A DNA stretch of 64,000 nt, taken from NCBI GenBank assembly GCA_039111635.1, contig JBCAQO010000009.1:1798001-1862000 (forward strand). Direction: 5' to 3'. The position numbers and the translations under genes are program-made. The DNA comes from Heterobasidion occidentale (Eukaryota > Basidiomycota > Agaricomycetes > Russulales > Bondarzewiaceae). Shown here piece by piece: positions 57,712-64,000 of the stretch; within the stretch, counting starts at the first letter, position 1, and the number at the start of each line of letters is the position of its first letter. Under the pieces are notes generated by a model. That model ran no database searches and was not told the DNA's origin. It was given only the letters and a program-made list of their open reading frames with translations.

Positions 57712-58505
57712 CAGCTGGAACAGACAGCGCGCGGTGTCTGGGTGCTTGGCACCGATGCCGGCGTCGGATTTTGAAGGGCATGTTTTTCTTTCGTTCTTGA
57801 ACGCGGGGTCATCAAGTAGCTGTACGTCAATATATGTTTTTTCTTGCCGAGCGAGGCGGGAGCACACGTCCAGAGCCGGGCAAGGCCGTCTCGTCAGCGC
57901 ACGATTCCTCGACCGCCACGACACGCGCAACACGCACAAGTCGTCCAAGTCACGGCGCACCGGGGCCGGCGTGCACCCGGTCCGTGCAGATCCACCAAGG
58001 GGCCCGGACTCGTCTCCTCACGCCTCAAGGCCTCAGGCTTCCCTATCGTCGATCGGGGGATCCTGCAGTCCTCGCAGAGCCGCGGCGGCGCTCCGCAAGC
58101 CCCACCCAGCGCGCCGGCGAAGCAAGTCGACACCGGAGGTAAGTCAAGTTACATCGCAAATGTGCACCGCGCCCACTCCGCGACCGGGCCTACCTGCCAC
58201 TTGAGGATCTTCACACAGCCGCCTGCAGTGGCAGCTCGTGCCACCCTCGCGAGACCCGCGCGCTCGAGAGAGAAAAAGTGTGTATAGAACAGTCCGTTTG
58301 CGGGAGTACACGCGTCGCTCGTCGCACCAAGAAACCGCCACCCCTCAATTCCCACGCACGCCCCGAATCGTACACACGCGACGCGTCCAAAACCGGCACA
58401 AGAAAGCACAAGAAAGCAAACGCACAAAAAACGGCACAAAAAAAGCAAACTCAAACTTCAAACGCACATCAGGCTTCCGCACCTCGTAGCGCGCCGCCCA
58501 CGCGC
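57712..58505. other. Intergenic between convergent sedolisin F and alpha-galactosidase
   Basis: GC-rich with overlapping open frames on both strands and no recognisable family. Both neighbouring genes end into it, so it holds their 3' ends. Confidence 0.4.
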
Positions 58506-61374
58506 TCACTGCCCGTCGTACCGCGTCCCGTTCGGCGCCATGCACCACTCGATGACCGCGCACGGCGGGCTGAGGCCCGCGGGCTCGTCCCCGGCGTCGC
58601 GCAGCAGCAGCGCGACGACGCCGTGCGCGGGCACGGCCGCGGCCGTGAAGTTGCGCACCGCGGTGCCGTTGTCGGTGTGCGCCCAGAGGTCCTGGGCGTG
58701 GGCGTGGGCGTGGGCATGGGCGTGGTGTTTTCGAGTGTGCGTGCGTGCGTCGAACGTCAGCGCGCGACGAACGACGGAAACGACGACGGAAACGAGAACG
58801 GGCCACGCACCCGGACGCTATACTTCCTCCCCGCGCGGATCCACGGCGACTCGGTGAGGCTGAACGTCATGTCCGCCGGCTCGTCGAGCACGTTCAGCTG
58901 CGCGTACAAGGTCACGCGGCCCGGCGGTCAGCGAGCTGCGAGCTGCGCGCGCGAGCGAGGAAGCGGGGAAGGGACAGGGGGGCACGCACGAGCATGAACA
59001 CGGTCCCGTTCTGCGACCGCCCGCTCCAGTACTGCGCCGGGTATGTATAGTCGTTCGTCCAATCGGGCTGTTCCAGCCACGTCAGTTGCTCAGCTGTTCA
59101 CTCGCTCGTCCCGCGGTAAAGAGGCAGGACGCACGTTGCGGCCCCAGCGGAAGGGCGTGAGGCCCGTGCCGACGACGGGGTCCTGGTTGATCGCGATGAT
59201 CTCGCGGTTCGAGAGGATCTCGAGCGTCTCGGGCGTGATGCTCGCGAGCTGCGCGCGGGCGCGGCGGCGGCGACGGTCAGCAGCGCACACGAACGTACAC
59301 GCGCGCACACAAAAGGCCAGTCTAAAGTCAACGAACGGACAAACGGACAAACGGAGGGACGGAGGGAGGGAGGGAGCAAGGCACGCACGTCGGTCCCGAT
59401 GAGCAGCGGGCTCTTCATCAGCGCCCACGCCGTATAGTGCGACTTTGCCTCGTCGTACGTGAGGTCCCCGTTGCCGCTACACGCGCGCGCGCGTCAGTGA
59501 ATCGTACAACGCCAAGCACGCACGCGAGCGGCACGCACACTTCGAGCTGTCCATGACGGCGGCGAGCGTGAGTGAGCGAGCCACCCGCAGCAGAACGTGA
59601 CGCGCGCACGCACGATGTCCATATCATTATGCCCGTAGAAATCCGACGCCCACGAATAAAACGAGTTCCTGCGCGCCCGCCCTAGTCAGCACCCCAGCAC
59701 CCAAGCAAACAATCGACACGACGCGGGGCGCGACGCCACACGCACTGGTTGATAATGCTCGACATCGCGTCCCAATGCGGCCCTGCGCGCGCGAATCGAT
59801 CGCCGTTAACCCCGCGGACCACACCCCACCGCGCCGCACGCACGCACGCACGCACCTATATCGTCCGTCGTCTGCCCCGGCGCGGACGCGCGAGACTCGT
59901 CAGCGACCGCCGCACACAACCGCACACACGCCGCGCGCACTCACCCGCCAGCTCTGCCCGAACTCGCGCGCCCACAGCCACGGCTGCTCCTGCTCGCGCG
60001 CGCGCGCACACGCACGGCGTCAGCACACCAACGACGAGGCAGACACGGGAGAAACGCGAGCACGCACGCGGCCCCACTGGCAGAGCGAGAACAGGAGCGG
60101 CGGCGCGCCCGTCTCCTCGGCGACCTTCCGTATCGCGTCCGCCATGCGCTCGTACTCTGCGCGCCGGCGGGACAGAGAAGAGAAAGGTGAGCACCGGGGC
60201 CGCACGAGATACAGAGGAGGACGCACTGCCGACCATGCCCTGGCGCAAAACGTCGTCGAACGGGACTGCACCGACGCACCGACGCAACGACGCGGATCAC
60301 GACGAGCACGACGATCACAAGATCAGCTGCACACCCCCGAACCAAACCGCAGCCAAGCAGACACGAACCGGCGCAGTTATCGTACCTGCGCGCGACGCAC
60401 GACAGGATCAGCGCGAACGGCGGCATCCATCGACCAACCAAACTCGGTGCTCACTTGAGATAGTCGAACCCCCACTCGACGAACGTCTGCGCGTCCCTGG
60501 ACGCGTGCGCGCGCGCGCACACACACACGTCACACATCCGCGATCAGCGACGCGCGCGGACAGAGGCAAGGAAGCACGCACTGTTCCTCGTGCTGGAACG
60601 AGCCGGGGTAGAGCTGGCACGTGAACCAGCCCGAGTCGCTGTACTGCACACGCGTGCGCACGGGGCGCGGTCAGCGGCGCGTCCGACGCGCGCGGGCACA
60701 AGAGGGAGAGCAAGAGGGCAGAGGGACGCACGATGCCGGCTTTGCTGCGGTCGGGGCGGGGGCGGGTGTCAGGCGCAGAAAGCGAAGGCGAGAGCGGGAG
60801 GGTGTGGGAAAGAAAGAGGGGACGCACAGGCCCAGGGCGTGTATCTCGTCCGTGAGGTTCTTGAGCCCCGACGGAAAGTCCTGCTTGTCTGCGCGGGCGG
60901 GGGCGTCCGTCAGCCGACACGAGGGCTCGTGCACGCGCGCGCGAGAGAGAGAGCGAGGGGCACGTACTGGCGAGGACGGCGCCGTCGGCGGAGCGGTTCT
61001 TCTCTGCCCAGCAGTCGTCGAGGTTGATGTGGTCGTAGCCGAGGTCTGCGAGGCCGAGGGACTTTACGAGGCGGGCAGTCTGGAGGATGATGGACTCGTT
61101 GATGGCGCACTGCGGGGGCCGCGTGGGGTCAGGGGCGGGGCGGGGCAGCGACGGCGGGGCGATGGGGGGTGTACGCACGTGGTAGGCGTTCCAGGCTGGG
61201 GCGGGGTGAGCGCTGGGGCGGGGGAGGGACGGGGAGGGACGCACTGTTGTAGCCCATGGCGGGGAGCTTGCCGACGCCGTCGTCGAGGGCGTGCACGGCG
61301 CCTAGAGGGGCGGGTGCGGGATCGCGGAAGGCGAGGGCGAGGGCGAGGGAGAGGAGGGCGGCGGAGAGGAGCAT
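58506..61374 (-). CDS. GH27 alpha-galactosidase, intron-rich
   Basis: Secreted glycoside hydrolase family 27 enzyme removing terminal alpha-galactosyl residues from galactomannans and oligosaccharides. Start 61374 gives the signal peptide MLLSAALLSLALALAF and has a TATA-like tataag about 55 bp upstream. Order: LPAMGYN joined to TWNAYH (61179-61195); CAINESIILQTARLVKSLGL and INLDDCWAEKNRS; FPSGLKNLTDEIHALGL; KAGI (60732-60744); YSDSGWFTCQLYPGSFQHEE; FVEWGFDYLK; YDNCA with the nucleophile Asp (60369-60385); PFDDVLRQGMVG; MADAIRKVAEETGAPPLLFS; WLWAREFGQSWR; TTDDI with the presumed acid/base Asp (59856-59871); PHWDAMSSIINQ; DFYGHNDMDI; LMKSPLLIGTD; EIIAINQDPVVGTG; C-terminal beta domain ending CMAPNGTRYDGQ, stop 58506. 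Most introns are GC-rich with GTGCG donors. Confidence 0.88.
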
Positions 61375-61434
61375 GGCTGCGTAGAGGGCAGCGCGGGTGG
61401 GCGGGGAGGGGACGGCTGCGGGGGGTGCGTATAA

Positions 61435-63541
61435 GTGGGCGGGGGGGAATGGAAGAGAAGGCGTGCGGCTGTGGTCAGCGGGGCAGCGGTCTCGCCGCTT
61501 CTCGCCGGACAGACGGCGCCCGTCGAGGGCCTGCGCAGAGGACATCGTCGAGGCGGGTGCGCGTGACCGGGGGCGTGCTGTGTGTGGGAGGGGCGACGGG
61601 CGGAGGACGAGAGCGAGAGCGTTTGGTTCAAGAGCTGGAAGGGCGCCCGATGCGGGGCATGGGGACCGTGACGTCATCGAGGCGCTTCTCTCGTCGTCAC
61701 TGGGTCCTCAGGCGACGCGCTCGTCCTTGTCATCGGCCAAGATCCGCGACTCGTCTGCTGACAGTCTTCTCTGATGCACGCATGCACCCACGCACGTGAG
61801 TCCTCCCCGTCCATCCAAACGCGTCGCGTTCAGCCAGCGTCCTCCCTCCAGCTCATCCGCCTCACGCTTCTCCTCTCCCACTCGAGCCCCTCTTAGCGTT
61901 CCCACGCCCCGCCGCCCCGCACGCACGTGCGCAGCGACCCACCGCGTCCTGTCAGGTCCTGCCGCGTCCGCACCCCTCCGCGCGCCGTTCACCATCCACG
62001 ACGCTCTCGAGTGGCGCCCTGCACGCCGCTCCCGACCGCCCAGCACGCCCACTCGTGCTTCACGCCAAACGCGACCTCAAATCGGCCACCACGCGCGACC
62101 GCCGCACCCCCACACCCGCACCGCCTTGACCCCACCGTGCGCCCTAACCTGTCCCCGACGCCCCCGATCCCCTCGCGCCGTCCTCGCCCGCACATCTGCA
62201 CGCAAAGATCGAATGACCACGCATCGCACGACTGCTGTGCTTGCTATATGCCCACGGCACCCTGCGTGGCTGTCTCCAACGGCCGTACATGCGCCCCTCA
62301 CGGATGCGCCAGCATCGCAGACATACTGGCGGCTCCTCGATCCCCGCCGTGCGCGCGTCTCTACACGCCCCTTGCGCCCGTTCTGCGCTCGGTATCAGAG
62401 CGCGGCCCCCGCCGCCGCATCCCCGCCCCGAGCTTGCAATCGAGAGGACGTCTCCGGCGGTGCACATCGACCCGGCACCGTTGACCTCCTTCGTTTCTGC
62501 GGCCGTCGCCGTCATGCTGCGCGGTGCACGCGTGCACGTATGTGTGAGAGGCGTAGCACGCGACCTCGGACATCTTGTCGCAGAGCTTCTCCGTCGTCGC
62601 TCGACGCTCGCACCGAGCTGAGCCTTGCTATCGACGAGCCCGAGGCTGTGCTTTGCTCTCGAATGCGCGACAGGCGTCGACGCACAAGTCCCTAGATAGC
62701 CGCGCCTCTCGCTCGATGCCGCTCTCAAGTTCCAGACTTGGTCAAGCTCATCGAGACGCAAATAGTTCATCAGGGCCAGTCCCCTTCAAGGCGTTCAATA
62801 GGCAGAATCTCCTCACCTTGAGCACGAAGCCTGAGGTGCATCTTGCACGTTGTTCTCTATTGGACAGCTTTCAGGTCGCAAAGACGATGCACGGCCTTAC
62901 CGCCGACCTCAGCCATCCTCGCAACAGGGCCCTAGGACAGTGAGACACGGACAGCCTTGTATCGAAGCTATTGTCGTCGGGAGTGATGGCACGCGCCGAC
63001 CGGCAAGCGCACAGATGCATACAGGCCCGCGGGAGCGCATTGAAGAGGAGACGGCGGGTCAGCGCGCGGGGCGCCCGTTCGCGACGTTTCGAGATCCTGC
63101 TTTGCCTCGTTCTTCAGCTAGGTGGGGCCGACAGGCGAAGGACGAGCGTTGTCGGTCGCGACGACCGCGACCCTGCCCTGCACTCCACATTCGTCCGTGG
63201 CCATGTCATCGGCGTAGATTTGTGCGTCTCCATGAAGGACCGCCCTCAGGCCGTGGCTCCTGCCTCATCGAGGCAGCCTGAGCGGAGCGCAGACGGCCAT
63301 CCGCCCGTCTGCCGCGTGCACTCTGCCATCTCGCATATCAGCGCTATATCAGCTCGCACGAGCGGGACCGCCGTCGGATCCCGGCCGTTTGATGGCGATG
63401 TGACCCGTTTCTTTCACACGTTTTCAGTTATTGTAATGTACATATCAAAACGATGCCAGTGCAAGTACGCGTGGATGCTACCGCCAACGAATCCTGCTCA
63501 TCCTAACAAACAACTCATCAGCACTGAACCACAGCATCAGA
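61435..63541. other. GC-rich region, no supported gene
   Basis: Upstream of the alpha-galactosidase. Very GC-rich with long overlapping ORFs on both strands (for example 61796-62695 + and 62144-62770 -) that have Arg/Pro/Ala-rich translations typical of chance open frames. No domain, splice pattern or repeat family is recognised. Confidence 0.4.
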
Positions 63542-64000
63542 TTAAAACCACGTAAAGCCATTCTCGGCGTATTGCATCGCTGGAATCATTTGATTCATCA
63601 TCCTCAGCGACCCCGGGAGACTCGCTCGAGGAAAATCGTCGATCACATGGGTCGAGGCAAGAAGCGCGGCGTAAATTCCGTCTGCGGAGGGAGGAATAGC
63701 AGCATATGTGGCAGAACTCGCTCCGTATGCAGCAATGTGATAGTGACGCTTGTGCGCGTTCATCCCCTTGGAGCCTTTGCGAAGGTTACAAGCATTTCTC
63801 TCAACATACCGCACGCCGCTATACGAAGCACCCAGTTCGTGTTGAAGGGAGAGCACAGGGAGGTCATCGTTTGGGTGGGTGATTGTTGGGCTGATCTGCA
63901 GATCGTCTTGGGGATCTATGCGATTTTTGGTTTGACCCTGCATGGTCGACGCAGCTTCCTGCCGAATCTCGGTAACGGCTGGATCCCCGAATAAGACGGC
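63542..64000 (-). CDS. Unassigned ORF, C-terminal part, open to the window edge
   Basis: Open from the right edge to the stop at 63542, at least 152 codons; an internal ATG lies at 63943. The translation is compositionally normal, unlike the neighbouring GC-rich shadows: VLSLQHELGASYSGVRYVER, KGMNAHKRHYHIAAYGASSA, GIYAALLASTHVIDDFPRAS, MMNQMIPAMQYAENGFTW. I do not recognise it. The continuous open frame without introns and the change in base composition suggest a separate origin from the adjacent DNA; a viral-derived or transposon ORF is possible but untested. Confidence 0.5.
   Translation of the reverse strand, partial: AVLFGDPAVTEIRQEAASTMQGQTKNRIDPQDDLQISPTITHPNDDLPVLSLQHELGASYSGVRYVERNACNLRKGSKGMNAHKRHYHIAAYGASSATYAAIPPSADGIYAALLASTHVIDDFPRASLPGSLRMMNQMIPAMQYAENGFTWF

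Noticed and set aside
61796..62770. Long ORFs on both strands in the GC-rich region
   Set aside because: Overlapping Arg/Pro/Ala-rich frames with no motifs, no splice pattern and no family resemblance; expected from high GC content.
1..64000. CRISPR arrays, bacterial operons, rRNA genes
   Set aside because: No regularly spaced repeats, Shine-Dalgarno-linked gene strings or rRNA-like segments were seen; gene structure is eukaryotic throughout.

Overview
This is nuclear DNA of a filamentous basidiomycete, most likely an agaricomycete. The signs are many short (about 50-70 nt) spliceosomal introns, an En/Spm (CACTA)-class Tnp2-type transposase of the kind common in mushroom genomes, a Ty1/copia retrotransposon, a tRNA gene with a short intron, and fungal sedolisin, GH27 alpha-galactosidase and SAP30BP/HCNGP-like genes. 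Nothing bacterial (operons, CRISPR, Shine-Dalgarno sites) is present. I cannot name the species.

Layout. 1-6.4 kb: a DNA transposon with two convergent genes (accessory gene on +, transposase on -). 6.8-28.6 kb: a cluster of five sedolisin (peptidase family S53) copies, A to E, interleaved with five copies of an unrecognised small conserved protein, here called SNC. Part of this cluster is a large inverted duplication: 11.3-15.6 kb repeats, inverted, at 23.7-27.95 kb. The spacer between the arms carries degenerate SNC copies and an acidic hypothetical protein. A sixth, intact sedolisin (F) lies alone at 55.5-57.7 kb.

30-53 kb: a second multicopy system of two related families. Family H keeps what looks like an HNH nuclease core. 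Family K is its degenerate relative, with a lysine/alanine-rich histone-H1-like N-terminus, a Cys cluster and a basic C-terminal tail. They occur as adjacent K-then-H pairs in the same direction, three times. Two pairs (K2-H1, K5-H3) read intact; one pair (K4-H2) is broken. K3 was split by a copia element (35.76-40.89 kb) with near-identical LTRs and a 5-bp target duplication. A second inverted duplication (about 42.96-46.8 and 49.13-53.05 kb) carries a K-H pair on each side of a single-copy HCNGP-like gene and has copied that gene's last exon.

55-64 kb: sedolisin F, then a GC-rich GH27 alpha-galactosidase on the minus strand whose catalytic aspartates sit on exons of 16-17 nt, a GC-rich stretch with no supported gene, and an unassigned ORF that runs off the right edge.

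Working picture: secreted acid proteases and a secreted glycosidase serve extracellular nutrition. The protease and K-H loci are young, unstable gene families shaped by inverted duplication, chimera formation and transposon insertion. Many copies differ from an open frame by only 1-3 nt, so some apparent pseudogenes may be sequencing or assembly indels.
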